Shown here piece by piece: positions 17,501 to 26,001 of a stretch of DNA of 64,000 bases; the stretch's first letter is position 1; each line of letters starts with the position of its first letter. Under the pieces are notes generated by a model. That model ran no database searches. It was given only the letters and a program-made list of their open reading frames with translations, and was not told the DNA's origin. Made by a program: the position numbers and the translations under genes. The stretch comes from Ignavibacteriales bacterium (lineage in GTDB: Bacteria > Bacteroidota > Ignavibacteria > Ignavibacteriales > Ignavibacteriaceae): the NCBI GenBank assembly GCA_015709675.1, contig CP054182.1, positions 2,025,448 to 2,089,447 of the forward strand, read 5' to 3'.

Positions 17501-19889
17501 AGGTGCGGGACTCAAGTATATATATTGTATAGTCCTTGCCGTTAAGGAAAGCGGAACCGAAACTGAGCAAATCATTACTGCCGTCAAAAGTGAGCGCTTT
17601 TCTCTGACCGACATCACCGGCAAATGTTATTAGATTTACCACAGGCCGGGCATCTTCGGCGGACTGATTTGCATCACGGTTATTGAGGGAGTAGTCACGC
17701 CAGGAACTTAATGACACCCCCGGACTTCCTGCTGATTCAGCTTTGTACCATACTGCGGGACCATCAGGGAAAGGAAATTGTGCTTTTATTTCACCGGAAT
17801 CAGTTATTCCGGTTTCATTCATAATCACGCGTATCCGGTAATAAACCGGCTGATAAAGGGGGAATGTGTGATTATGGGTAATTAAAATTGCCTGTGTCCC
17901 GGTATATGGCTGGGCTGGGGAAAGATTAGCAGTAGTAAGCAGTGAATCCGGGCTGTTGCCGTAATCAATATATACCTGATTAATTGCTCCTCCGTTAGGA
18001 TTTATCACTCCGCGGAGCTGGGTGCTGTTTGCAGTTACTAACTGCGGCTCAAGCGTTGTAGCAAGAGGTGTTGAGTTTTTTGTGATGAATGACCCCGTTT
18101 GACTGGTAGTTGAACCAATCACACTGGTCGCAATTACACGATAGTAATATCTTGTTACCGGTAGCAAATCGCGGATAGGTATGCGGCTGGCAAGAAAATT
18201 TGACCTGATATTTGTTGTATCATAGGCATCAGTCCAGGGACCCGATTCGGAAAGGGAAATCTGTACTTTGAATGAAGTTGGCTTTCTGTTCCAGTTAACC
18301 TTAAAAGAAGTTTCGGCCTCAAAAGCAGTCACAGCATTTGCGCTGATCAGTTCAACGGTGGGGGGAACGCCGCTCATTGCATCAACCACATTAGAATAAA
18401 CTTCCTGCGGAGAAAAATTATTTAGCGCACCTGTCCTGAAATAGTATCTTTTATTGTAGGCAAATCCGGTGATATGCCTTCCGAACAGAACAGGATTGGG
18501 TTTGTGTTGAATTTCTGCAGGCAGTCCGAATTCAGTCCACGGACCTTCCGCGCTTTCTGCATAGTAGAACTTGACTGAAGCCCCTCCGCCGAGATCGGAA
18601 GCATTTGTCACGATTCTCCCCTGAACATGGAATCCGGTAAGATCATCATCCAGAACCGGAGTAAAGAGCGTCATCACCGGAGGACCGGCAGTATAAAAAC
18701 CCTTCAGATCACTGAAAGCTACTCCGGTATTGGTATTTGCTTTCAGACGGAGCATATAAAATGTTGAGGGGGAGAGATTTGAAAGCAAAAGCTGTACCAC
18801 GCGTTGTGTATCTGTTGCGGGAACATCTGTGGTTACATTTGTATAAAAGTTAGCCCCTCCGTCTGATGAGTATTGCAGTTCAACAAACTGATTAAGTCCG
18901 CGCGGTTTAATGGTGCAGAGTATATAAGCTCCGCTGTTGGTAACCCCGAAGGATGAATCAATGGTCATCTCCGCGAAATTAACGTTGATTCCCTCCACTG
19001 ACCGGTCAGATCTCATAGCGCCATTGCGTATTTCGGCTGTGTATATATTCTGTTCATAACTGTATGTTAAAGCCCCCTCTGGTTCCTGAAACCGGAAATC
19101 GCATATATAATTTACATCATTCACAGCCTCTACAGCTATTGCGGGATCAAAGTTTTCCGTATATCGCAGAACTTTAGAGACACGGAAATTCTCAATTTTT
19201 CCATTAAATTGATTCGGGTTCGGAAGAGCATACAATGATGCTCCCAGATATGTGTGCATGCCGTAATCTGTCGATTGATCTCTGCTTTCATAACCGTTCA
19301 ATAAATAGCGCTGAATAGTACCCGAAGCAACCATAACTCCATTAACGAAATATTTCATTATCCCCGGTCTGTGATGGCCGCTGGGTAAAAATCCACCCGG
19401 GTAATCAATAGTTATTGCAACATGAGTCCATTGATTTATCGGAAGCGGGTTAGCACTGGTGATAGGATTGACCGGATAGGGATCGCCTGCAAGTACTCCG
19501 GTAATTCTTGAACCAGTAATGCCAATACCAGGGTAATCGAATCCTGTTTCAAGTGCAATATAATTCCTTGCCTCATGTTCATTCCCATAGCCAAGATAAA
19601 AAACTTCAGACGGATTTGTTCCAAACCAGAGTACCCATGCTTCAATTGTTCGGGTTAAAGTACCGGATCCTGGCTCACAAATATCTCCCCAAAGACTTGT
19701 ATAGTTGCCGTTAGTGACGCGAGGATTGATTTTCACCCCCTGCCCCATGTTATTCGGATTGGTAAAAAGTATGGTTTTTTCATACCAGGTAATGGGAAGC
19801 TGAGCAGACAGTTTCACCGAAAACAGTATGATTATAAACAATACCCGCAAGGGGGTAGTGCAGCAGTTACCGATAGCCCGGAAACTCAT
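14541..19889 (-). CDS. Giant secreted LamG/fibronectin-like surface protein with T9SS sorting domain
   Basis: 1782 residues. Signal segment at about residues 12-31 (LFIIILFSVKLSAQ). A concanavalin/LamG-like domain follows (about 40-270; TRTIEAWVLWFGTNP). Then come many fibronectin-III-like beta modules with recurring Y-Y-R-x-R/V-x-A segments, and a second LamG-like domain near 735-930 (AVWYKAESAG, YNRKYKLVTPQ). More FN3-like units follow. A T9SS C-terminal domain begins at NYPNPFNPETTLEF (about 1695). The ATG at 19889 has AGGAG 8 bases upstream; a TTG two codons earlier does not fit that spacing. A cell-surface adhesin or matrix role is inferred from domain content. It is flanked by two GT-C-like genes. 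Confidence 0.85.
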   Translation of the reverse strand: MSFRAIGNCCTTPLRVLFIIILFSVKLSAQLPITWYEKTILFTNPNNMGQGVKINPRVTNGNYTSLWGDICEPGSGTLTRTIEAWVLWFGTNPSEVFYLGYGNEHEARNYIALETGFDYPGIGITGSRITGVLAGDPYPVNPITSANPLPINQWTHVAITIDYPGGFLPSGHHRPGIMKYFVNGVMVASGTIQRYLLNGYESRDQSTDYGMHTYLGASLYALPNPNQFNGKIENFRVSKVLRYTENFDPAIAVEAVNDVNYICDFRFQEPEGALTYSYEQNIYTAEIRNGAMRSDRSVEGINVNFAEMTIDSSFGVTNSGAYILCTIKPRGLNQFVELQYSSDGGANFYTNVTTDVPATDTQRVVQLLLSNLSPSTFYMLRLKANTNTGVAFSDLKGFYTAGPPVMTLFTPVLDDDLTGFHVQGRIVTNASDLGGGASVKFYYAESAEGPWTEFGLPAEIQHKPNPVLFGRHITGFAYNKRYYFRTGALNNFSPQEVYSNVVDAMSGVPPTVELISANAVTAFEAETSFKVNWNRKPTSFKVQISLSESGPWTDAYDTTNIRSNFLASRIPIRDLLPVTRYYYRVIATSVIGSTTSQTGSFITKNSTPLATTLEPQLVTANSTQLRGVINPNGGAINQVYIDYGNSPDSLLTTANLSPAQPYTGTQAILITHNHTFPLYQPVYYRIRVIMNETGITDSGEIKAQFPFPDGPAVWYKAESAGSPGVSLSSWRDYSLNNRDANQSAEDARPVVNLITFAGDVGQRKALTFDGSNDLLSFGSAFLNGKDYTIYILESRTSDKADNYFLGGTGTQSNRAIVAGYSNNSTMRYSQLNGADMTAAASFTINKTTLSMFKNAEKQIRHDYVSSSSLLENQYLTEFPGAALGGNPASSHYYQGNILEVLIYDRSLNNQEQRSVENYFNRKYKLVTPQLTISPAANVVRTSATFNGTINPKGVQVTYRFEYGTTPGNYTHSQAEQTILGGNTPVPVTYRMTGINSTLNYFRLRVVSADRTFYTAEETFETVSKPGVSNSGASHIKVNSAQLNVRITPNQFVTGYNFEWANNPEFNQMAWTGWKTVSDINAQNVLLTHTAEWLLPDQIYYYRVRAENDSGVVYSEVKSFRTLKPKPPVAVTSGYVPIGRNHDGEINWRTSAGYVFNNPIKEYGWGDLIKTQYRIFFRVNARGIPTKARLRYTSGGYDEGMLWRGLQPNFIRDAHATEWFDIGSHTDFVWRKFTIPLSKMAGLFYHPLELHQDYRSFRFTIELQNEFHHVQISGMNSGLFFYANPFTKWGALAFSLLAGKSGITLSYDNPGHLKASRLVEEGRMKSVAAGMDFRPSDILNDLTNEVLTMTATATVQSGDDAPGITYFLYAPFPNLDSSAALSTNPELIEPGQGLVTVRHELPDLEVGRVYYYRQVAISGEDTIHGPLGRLIPALEDLSDKPLVAEAQTGTFILGETGATLNIEENHTDGPTQLEASLHNLLYPSLIPESIQSYGNKYWRITTDGAFEKGSPLAGGGFQYSLTFDLSNLPDDFQFPYRTILIRQDSTEAWTIADSIPGVSLTHSYPYITVRGLNHFSEFTDALPGDAPLPVELDLFNAKVKSNNVDLIWTTVTEVNNYGFEVQRNKANSTTGEFNPAHWQSVTFIPGFGNSNSPQKYTYSDKNLEKGKYRYRLKQIDTDGSINYSSAVEAEIFGVPLIFSMNQNYPNPFNPETTLEFTIPKDGLTELRIYNALGEQVETLLRKELKAGELHKVQFNASRYASGVYFARLNFGKKQLVRKMLLMK

Positions 19890-20180
19890 GTACAAGACTC
19901 CTGTTGTTATGTTTTATACACACGAAAAATTTGCGGGGAGCAAATTATAATGAAAATTTTGCTTCAATTTGGAGAGCAAGATAAAAAAGTGGGGGAAAAG
20001 GGCAAAGCAGAACCGGCTTTATCCTTTAATTTTCTCTATTTTCACCGATGAATTGCGATTCGGGTCGCATACAAATCGGAAGTAAGTTTTTATCAATATC
20101 CAAAATAAATTATCATCCGATGATATTCATCTGTTTGAAAATTCTGATAATTTTCGTGAGCAAAATGCAAGGAAAAGAAG

Positions 20181-20783
20181 ATGGATATTGTTCAGGGTGA
20201 TTTCATAAACGGCTCAGCAGTTGTTTATAAAAAAGAAGATGGTGCACTGGTAGCCGGGCTTCAGTTTGAAGATGGAAGCTACCGGTGGTTTTATGACCGT
20301 AAACTTTCCCGCTTTACGTGCGACCGTGCTATTCTGAGCGACGGAGTATGTATTGTCTATATTAACCGTCTAGGGGAAATAATTACCCCCATGGATTTTT
20401 TAGCCGCTGATGAATTTTCTGAAGACCGTGCCTTTGCCACTGACGGCATGTCAACCTATTTATTGGATACAGATGGGATGATCATCAGGGAGTGGGATGA
20501 GCCGTTTGTGACCAGTTTATTTAAAAACGGAACTGCTCTTCTCCAGCGGATGACCGAAGACGGAAACTCTGCAGAGGAAGCTCTGGTGGACAAATACGGA
20601 AATATCATTGCGGGATTTGCACCAAAACGAAACCTTCAGTCACCGCTTGACATTATGATTGATGAGCAGCCCGATGAGTGGCATGAGGGAATACAGCACT
20701 TCTACTCAGGTGAAGGATTCGGCGTAAGGGACCGTTTCGGGAATGAGCTGATAAGCGACCGGGGGTGGGAGGATATTTTTTAG
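20181..20783 (+). CDS. WG-repeat-like protein of unknown function
   Basis: 200 residues, no signal peptide or membrane segment. The sequence is built of short beta units with D-G/N-x-x-I turns (DGMIIREWDE, DKYGNIIAGF, DRFGNELI), like bacterial WG-repeat (KWG) proteins, though the W-G signature is weak. AAGGAAAAGAAG precedes the ATG. The 285-base region upstream is shared with the divergent giant surface gene and shows no clear regulatory element. Its last 4 bases overlap the convergent GT-C-like gene. The function is unknown. Confidence 0.6.
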   Translation: MDIVQGDFINGSAVVYKKEDGALVAGLQFEDGSYRWFYDRKLSRFTCDRAILSDGVCIVYINRLGEIITPMDFLAADEFSEDRAFATDGMSTYLLDTDGMIIREWDEPFVTSLFKNGTALLQRMTEDGNSAEEALVDKYGNIIAGFAPKRNLQSPLDIMIDEQPDEWHEGIQHFYSGEGFGVRDRFGNELISDRGWEDIF

Positions 20784-21997
20784 GGGGCAGGACTGAGTGT
20801 TCTTCTGTGATACCAGGTTCTGGCAGCAGATACAGCAAGTAATATCATTAACGGTTCAAGCGGCACAATGAACCGGTAACCGGAGAAGTAAATCGTATGG
20901 ATAACAGTTATGGTTACCGCGAGTGCAGAAATATAACTAAAAAAACAAAGTTGCATACCTCCTTTGATAATCCATTTCTTTACCAGAATCAGGTAAGCCA
21001 TATAAATCCAGGAGTCAAAAAGCAAAAAACGGACTCCGAAAAGAATTCTGAGCAGCCGGTTGTTTGGTTCAAAAGAGTAAGGGCCCCAAAGTTCATATAA
21101 AGCTGATATACGCTGTAAGAGAAACTCAGCAGGGTGTTCCAATGCAAACGTCATGTAGGTCGTGAGCGGGCTGATAAATGCTTCAGGAGCAAAGTTGCTC
21201 AGATTATGATTTACTTTTGGACTATAGCCATTTATTGCAATCAGCAGGTTGTATGACTGGTTTATTGGAAAGGCGGTTATCTTTATCAGATCTAACCCAA
21301 AAAATAGTGCCGAGATTAATGCTGCACCGGACACATAGCGTAAAAAATGTCTCCTTTGTATAACAAATACCACGATTGCAGTTAAAAAAATTGCCGGAAG
21401 ATATACCGTCCGGAGTTGTGCCGCTAACGCCAAAAGCATTCCGGCATAAGTATAATTTCTTTTGAGAAGAAGGTAAACCGAGGTTGTCAGAAGAAAAGTT
21501 GTAACACTTTCGGTAAGAACATAACTGGTAAATAAGACCTGAGTTGGATAAAATACGAAAACAAAAAGGGAAAGGATTGCAAATTTATGCGCGGACATTT
21601 CACTTGTCTCATCTTCGGATGATCGGAAAAGCAAATGACCTGTTTTGTACAATATGACTCCGGTAAAAAGCTGTACAAGAAGGTTAATTACAAGAAGAGC
21701 AAAGTAGAGGTGTGTTTTGCCTGTTATGGTTAAAATGCCAGATATAAGCAGGGGATATCCATTTGGAAAGACCGGGAAAGGTGCCCCATTAAGAATAGCT
21801 TCTGCCTGAGCGATATACACAAATGAGTCTGCGGTTGTTCGCGTTGGCCAGAAGCCGAGGAACATTATCCGGATGAAAACCACAAGAGAAATCAGGTAAT
21901 AAAAAGATTCTTTCCTGTTCAGGAAGTCCAGGATTCCGGATAGAAACCTGGTTACTCTGTTGTTCGGAATTCCGGGTATCGGCTTGTGCTGCTGCAT
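20780..21997 (-). CDS. Polytopic membrane protein, probable GT-C glycosyltransferase (ArnT/PMT-like)
   Basis: 405 residues with about ten membrane segments. The first loop reads FWPTRTTADSFVYIAQAEAI, matching the loop position where GT-C enzymes place an acidic residue before an aromatic. The NGYPLLISG segment and the late GYRFIVPLEPLMILL segment are also typical of the dolichyl-phosphate mannosyltransferase-like superfamily. A polyprenyl-phosphate sugar donor and a lipid or protein acceptor are expected but unknown. Its codon and base composition is AT-rich like the gene at 13298. No strong ribosome site is visible before the ATG. Confidence 0.65.
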   Translation of the reverse strand: MQQHKPIPGIPNNRVTRFLSGILDFLNRKESFYYLISLVVFIRIMFLGFWPTRTTADSFVYIAQAEAILNGAPFPVFPNGYPLLISGILTITGKTHLYFALLVINLLVQLFTGVILYKTGHLLFRSSEDETSEMSAHKFAILSLFVFVFYPTQVLFTSYVLTESVTTFLLTTSVYLLLKRNYTYAGMLLALAAQLRTVYLPAIFLTAIVVFVIQRRHFLRYVSGAALISALFFGLDLIKITAFPINQSYNLLIAINGYSPKVNHNLSNFAPEAFISPLTTYMTFALEHPAEFLLQRISALYELWGPYSFEPNNRLLRILFGVRFLLFDSWIYMAYLILVKKWIIKGGMQLCFFSYISALAVTITVIHTIYFSGYRFIVPLEPLMILLAVSAARTWYHRRTLSPAP

Positions 21998-22311
21998 TTA
22001 TAAGAATTTGATTCCTAATCCTAAAGTTAGCATTAGGGTGCTGAATTTCCAATGAGCACTTTATTGGCTTTTTGTACCTCTCAGGAGAATATCAGTTTAC
22101 AGTCTCTAACAACTAAAATTCTGCCCAAATTCGACTTTGAGAGGGATTTATCCTAAAACAGTCCCCTAATACCGAATTTAGCAATGATACACATATTTGG
22201 AGGAATTTATGTACCAGGTTGGTTATGAATACATGATTACAACACTGGCATAATCAATGTAAAATCGATTAGGTGCTTTAAAATATAATATATATAAATA
22301 CCACATTGTTA
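21998..22311. other. Gene-free AT-rich stretch
   Basis: About 310 bases between the GT-C-like gene start and the RRM-gene terminator. A 14-codon frame at 22209 has a GGAGG site but no other support. No RNA gene or known regulatory element is seen; a promoter for the minus-strand GT-C gene must lie here. Confidence 0.4.
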
Positions 22312-22347
22312 AATAAAAAAAGCCCGTCCATTACTGAGCGGGCTTTT
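22312..22347 (-). terminator. Rho-independent terminator of the RRM gene
   Basis: On the minus strand GCCCGCTC ... GGACGGGC is followed by T7. The stem and loop nearly match the terminators at 11.88 and 14.48 kb. Confidence 0.88.
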
Positions 22348-22370
22348 GAAATAACGTCTGTTAAAACAGC

Positions 22371-22715
22371 TTACCAGCGATTGCCGAAGCCACGGTTTCC
22401 GCCGCCGCTTCCGCCACGACCGCCGCCGTAACCGCCACGGTTTCCGCCGCCACCGCCGCCCTTACGGTCGTTGGTCTTCGGACGTGCTTCGTTAACAACA
22501 AGTTTCTTGCCTTTAACGTCTTTGGTGTTCAAGCTGTTCATAGCCTTCTGAGCTTCAGCAAGACCCGGCATTTCAACAAAGCCGAAACCTTTTGATTCGC
22601 CAGAGAACATGTCCTTGATAACTTTAACACTTCTGACAGCACCGAATTCGGTGAAGAGATTCTGTAAATCCTCTTCGGTCACGTCTTTTGCTAAATTTCC
22701 GACAAAAATATTCAT
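22371..22715 (-). CDS. RNA-binding protein with one RRM and a Gly-rich tail
   Basis: 114 residues. One RNA recognition motif, with RNP2 as IFVGNL (3-8) and RNP1 as KGFGFVEM (about 42-49), then a Gly/Arg/Asn-rich tail (about 85-114). This is the arrangement of the small bacterial RRM proteins known from cyanobacteria and FCB bacteria. These bind single-stranded RNA and are often cold- or stress-linked; that is family knowledge, not seen here. AAAGGATC lies before the ATG. A long A/T-rich leader upstream and the terminator at 22312 make it a single-gene unit. Confidence 0.94.
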   Translation of the reverse strand: MNIFVGNLAKDVTEEDLQNLFTEFGAVRSVKVIKDMFSGESKGFGFVEMPGLAEAQKAMNSLNTKDVKGKKLVVNEARPKTNDRKGGGGGGNRGGYGGGRGGSGGGNRGFGNRW

Positions 22716-22948
22716 GATAATAGATCCTTTTAGATTAAGTGATTGAGATTACATTCAGCAAAAGTTTAGATTAAAGAGAACTTCGCTAAAAAACAGTATT
22801 TGGAAATAAAAGTCAGAAGTAGTATGTGAAGATTCCGTAAGCAGGGAATGCATCAAAAAGGTCTATTAATTATCCGGGAAGGAAAAAATTAAAGCCGCAA
22901 CTGTAGCTGCTTTTATGAAAGAAAATCCGTTGAAGGATTTCCATTTTC

Positions 22949-23006
22949 CGGGGCCGACCAGACTTCCCGAAACTTCGGGACAACCTCCTGTGTGAAAGGT
23001 GACCGT
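22949..23006 (-). pseudogene. Partial tRNA-Asp-like 3' remnant
   Basis: On the minus strand this reads CACACAGGAGGTTG, then a perfect hairpin TCCCGAAGTTTCGGGA, then AGTCTGGTCGGCCCCG. The real tRNA-Asp 35 bases upstream has CACGCAGGAGGTCG, a normal T arm, and CTCGTCGGCCCCG. So the 3' half (anticodon arm and acceptor 3' strand) is copied, with the T arm replaced by a stem-loop. There is no matching 5' half, so it is not a functional tRNA. A decayed duplication or an integration scar would explain it. Confidence 0.6.
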
Positions 23007-23039
23007 GAAGTAATGAAAAATCTTATCGGATCCGTTAAG

Positions 23040-23113
23040 CGGGGCCGACGAGACTCGAACTCGCGACCTCCTGCGTGACAGGCAGGCGTTCTAACCAACT
23101 GAACTACGACCCC
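23040..23113 (-). tRNA. tRNA-Asp (GTC)
   Basis: Cloverleaf on the minus strand. The acceptor GGGGTCG pairs with CGGCCCC. The D arm contains AGTTCAGTTGGTTAGAACG. The anticodon arm is CCTGC-CTGTCAC-GCAGG with anticodon GTC. The T arm GCGAG-TTCGAGT-CTCGT is intact. The discriminator base is G, as expected for Asp. CCA is not encoded. Confidence 0.97.
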
Positions 23114-23228
23114 GTAGAAAAACAAATTTAATAAGAGCGTGTCAGAGAATTTTCTCATACAGAACCAAAATTTACAGCTTTTTTATTTTTCACACAACAA
23201 AAAAGTTAAATTTTGATAAAAACCGTGA

Positions 23229-24329
23229 TTAATCTCCGAATCCGATACCGATTTGCCGGGCGGTAAGGAGCGTTTGGGAGTCCGGCTGAACCAGCTTCTG
23301 ACGGGAGATAGCATCCTCAATGAGAACGTTTTTGATCTCATTTCCTTTGAGAGCGACCATTCTTCCGAACTTCTTTTTGAGTGCCAGCTGAATAGCATAT
23401 GCGCCGAACTTGGTTGAAAGAATACGGTCGTAGGGAGTTGGGCTTCCTCCGCGCTGGGTATGTCCCAAAATGGTTACCCTTGTTTCACGACCGGTGTTTT
23501 CTTCTATTTTTTGAGCAACTACTTCACCGATGCCGCCGAGCTGTTTGGGATCGTGTCTTCTGATATCCGTGCCCTTGAGTACCATGGCGCCATCCTTTTC
23601 CCGGGCTCCTTCTGCAACGCAGACCAGTGAAAAACGCTTTCCGGATAGTTCACGCTCTTTTATTTTCTGATAAATCTTTTCGTAAGTGAAAGGAATTTCA
23701 GGAATCAGAATAATATCCGCACCGCCGGCAAGTCCTCCATTCAGGGCTATCCAGCCTGCGTATCTCCCCATCACTTCCACCACGATTACTCTGTGGTGAG
23801 AGGAGGCAGTGGTATGAAGCCGGTCAAGCGCCATAGATACAACATACACAGCCGAATCATGACCGAACGTGAGGTCGGTTGCTTCAAGGTCGTTATCAAT
23901 CGTTTTTGGGACTCCCACGATATTCAGCCCCATTTTGCTGAGCTTATTACAGATGTGCATAGTACCATCTCCGCCTATTCCTATCAGGCAGTCAAGTTTC
24001 CACGCATGATAATGTTTTACGGCTGCTTCCGAGCGGTCATGGATGGAAATGACTCCGTTGGAGTCAGCTATTGGCCAGTGAAACGGGTCGCCCTTGTTCG
24101 AAGAACCGAGAATAGTACCGCCGATAGCGAGAATTCCGGATACGTCTGAGTTGCTCAGTTCCCGCGCTTTTCCCTCAACAAGACCTTCAAAACCGTCAAT
24201 GATTCCGATAACCGTGATGCCGTTATCCAGCGCTGATTTTGTTACCCCTCTGATTACTGCGTTAAGTCCGGGGCAGTCACCGCCTCCGGTTAAAATACCT
24301 ATCCTGGTGATCTTTTTATTAGGTTTCAT
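23229..24329 (-). CDS. pfkA: 6-phosphofructokinase, ATP-type mixed group
   Basis: 366 residues from the ATG at 24329, which has GAAGGAAAG upstream; a TTG ten codons earlier lacks such a site. Phosphorylates fructose 6-phosphate in glycolysis. Motifs: GGGDCPGLNAVIRG (N-terminal nucleotide loop), GGDGT near 118-122, and PKTIDNDL near 138. The Gly in GGDG favours ATP over pyrophosphate as donor, while the Lys in PKTIDND is typical of group III enzymes, which include both ATP and PPi users. Length fits that group. It follows the T9SS/peptidase cluster on the same strand with a 138-base gap. Confidence 0.95.
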   Translation of the reverse strand: MKPNKKITRIGILTGGGDCPGLNAVIRGVTKSALDNGITVIGIIDGFEGLVEGKARELSNSDVSGILAIGGTILGSSNKGDPFHWPIADSNGVISIHDRSEAAVKHYHAWKLDCLIGIGGDGTMHICNKLSKMGLNIVGVPKTIDNDLEATDLTFGHDSAVYVVSMALDRLHTTASSHHRVIVVEVMGRYAGWIALNGGLAGGADIILIPEIPFTYEKIYQKIKERELSGKRFSLVCVAEGAREKDGAMVLKGTDIRRHDPKQLGGIGEVVAQKIEENTGRETRVTILGHTQRGGSPTPYDRILSTKFGAYAIQLALKKKFGRMVALKGNEIKNVLIEDAISRQKLVQPDSQTLLTARQIGIGFGD

Positions 24330-24467
24330 CTTTCCTTCTTCATATCCACAAAAATTCAAGCCCCAAAAATACTAAAACAGGGGGGAAACCTGAAGAAGAA
24401 TTATTCAGTTTTTTTATTTCCAGTTCTTAACTAATTTCACCGGTATTTCCCGGGAAAAGGAGACTCA

Positions 24468-25577
24468 TTATTTCATCAACGTCAGTTTGAGTGAGGCTCT
24501 GTAGCCTTCTCCCTCAAGCCGGAGTATATATATGCCGGAAGCCAGACCCTGAAGCCGTATAACTTCCTGATGAGTGCCCTGCGCATAGATCCTCTGACCG
24601 ATATCGGATATATATTCACCTGAGGATGAAAAGAGCCGGAGAGAATAACTGCCGGCACGGCTCAGAGTGAAGCGTACGGTGGTCTCCGGATTGAACGGAT
24701 TAGGGAAATTTTGCAGAAGTTCAAATCCTGAAGGTTTGTCTCCGGTATGCTCCTCAACTCCCGTTACGATAATCTCCGGGATTGAAGTAATTTTTACTCC
24801 GGGAAGTGTAAAAGACGGCAGATTAAAAATTGAAAGATCAATGCCAGATGTCGGGATATGAGACTGTACAATCCATTTTTCCGGAGCAAACCAGATACTG
24901 TCTCTTATGGTAAGAATACCAACAGGAAGCACAAACGGGGGAACTCCGAGCAGGTAACTAAGCACAAAGGAGTTAACAAAACGCTTGGTCTGGAAGGTGC
25001 CGATTTCGGTAACCAGCTGAGCGTCTGCAATTCTTCTTCCGCGCAGTTCAAACCGCATCGGAAGGGTAATGGTATCAATGGTTATGGTTGTATCATACTG
25101 AAAATAGGTGTAGGTGGAGTTCACCGTATTATTAAACCGGTAGGCATTATACCATCCGTCAAAGGAAGCAAGCCGGCTGAGAAGTGAACCGATTCCGGTT
25201 CCCAGGATTGAATCGATACCGGTGGTGTCAATAGCTCCGAGCAAAGAAGTGAGCCCTGAAAATGATATATATGTTCTTCCGTTATTGCCGTCAAGATTGA
25301 TATAACTTGTGTCAGTATAGGGCTGAAAGGGGACAGTCTCAAACAAGCCGTTTTTGCTGAGTACCACATTAGCAGCCAGCCCCTGATGGGTTGATGCCAC
25401 TGCAAAGGAATCAATCCTGTATGTTGAAAGAGAATCCTGGGGATTGTTCAGAGTATCAACCGGTGTGGTTTTGAAATACCATTTTTGCCCTGGGGCTGAA
25501 GGAAAATAGAGCGATGCCTGAGCGTGCAGAATCGTCTGGGTTAATAAAATCGTAACAATAATGAGAAGGTTTTTCAT
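24468..25577 (-). CDS. Secreted beta-rich protein with T9SS sorting domain
   Basis: 369 residues. Signal peptide to about 19 (TQTILHAQA). The beta-rich central region shows no recognised catalytic motif. A T9SS C-terminal domain begins at NFPNPFNPETTVRF (about 288) and ends with LKLTLMK. Its start is 3 bases after the stop of the upstream lipoprotein gene, so the pair is co-transcribed. The function is unknown; the C-terminal domain indicates outer-membrane export. Confidence 0.82.
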   Translation of the reverse strand: MKNLLIIVTILLTQTILHAQASLYFPSAPGQKWYFKTTPVDTLNNPQDSLSTYRIDSFAVASTHQGLAANVVLSKNGLFETVPFQPYTDTSYINLDGNNGRTYISFSGLTSLLGAIDTTGIDSILGTGIGSLLSRLASFDGWYNAYRFNNTVNSTYTYFQYDTTITIDTITLPMRFELRGRRIADAQLVTEIGTFQTKRFVNSFVLSYLLGVPPFVLPVGILTIRDSIWFAPEKWIVQSHIPTSGIDLSIFNLPSFTLPGVKITSIPEIIVTGVEEHTGDKPSGFELLQNFPNPFNPETTVRFTLSRAGSYSLRLFSSSGEYISDIGQRIYAQGTHQEVIRLQGLASGIYILRLEGEGYRASLKLTLMK

Positions 25578-25579
25578 AA

Positions 25580-25996
25580 TCAGTTTGCTGCCATTAATTT
25601 GATATTTACATTTCCGGTAAAGTTCCTGAACTGCATTTCAATCCGGTCAATATTTGCATTGTCAATAACCCGCCTCACTGTTGCACGGTTATTATCAAGA
25701 ATCTCAGTATACTGAAGTGACCCGAAAGGGTTATAGAGATTCACGGTAAGCGTTCCCCGTATATAATTTGAGTTGCTTATGTTAAGTATCGTCATTGATG
25801 AGTTAAGCCAGACGCTGTCAGAAACGTTCAGGTTCAGGTTTGCAGCATCAACGCGGAGGGAATACGACCGGTAATAGTTGTCCTTAACCGGTGTATTCAG
25901 CATACCCACGTTATCGCCCGGGGGAATAATTCCCTCTCTGCATCCTGCCAGGAGCAGGGCAGCCAGAGCAATGATTGTGCTGAACTTTCTGAACAT
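25580..25996 (-). CDS. Small lipoprotein of unknown function
   Basis: 138 residues with a lipobox LLLAGC (Cys at about 19), then a beta-rich chain (NLNLNVSDSVWLNSS, RGTLTVNLYNPFG). It lies between the M1 peptidase gene (5 bases upstream) and a T9SS protein gene (3 bases downstream), so it belongs to the same operon. No family recognised; an envelope partner of the downstream T9SS protein is a guess. Confidence 0.75.
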   Translation of the reverse strand: MFRKFSTIIALAALLLAGCREGIIPPGDNVGMLNTPVKDNYYRSYSLRVDAANLNLNVSDSVWLNSSMTILNISNSNYIRGTLTVNLYNPFGSLQYTEILDNNRATVRRVIDNANIDRIEMQFRNFTGNVNIKLMAAN

Positions 25997-26001
25997 GATA
26001 C

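Noticed and set aside
20780-20838. Minus-strand frame over the end of the WG-like gene
   Set aside because: It overlaps the real GT-C-like gene end in another frame and has no signal of its own.
22209-22253. 14-codon frame with GGAGG site
   Set aside because: Too short and without any other support.
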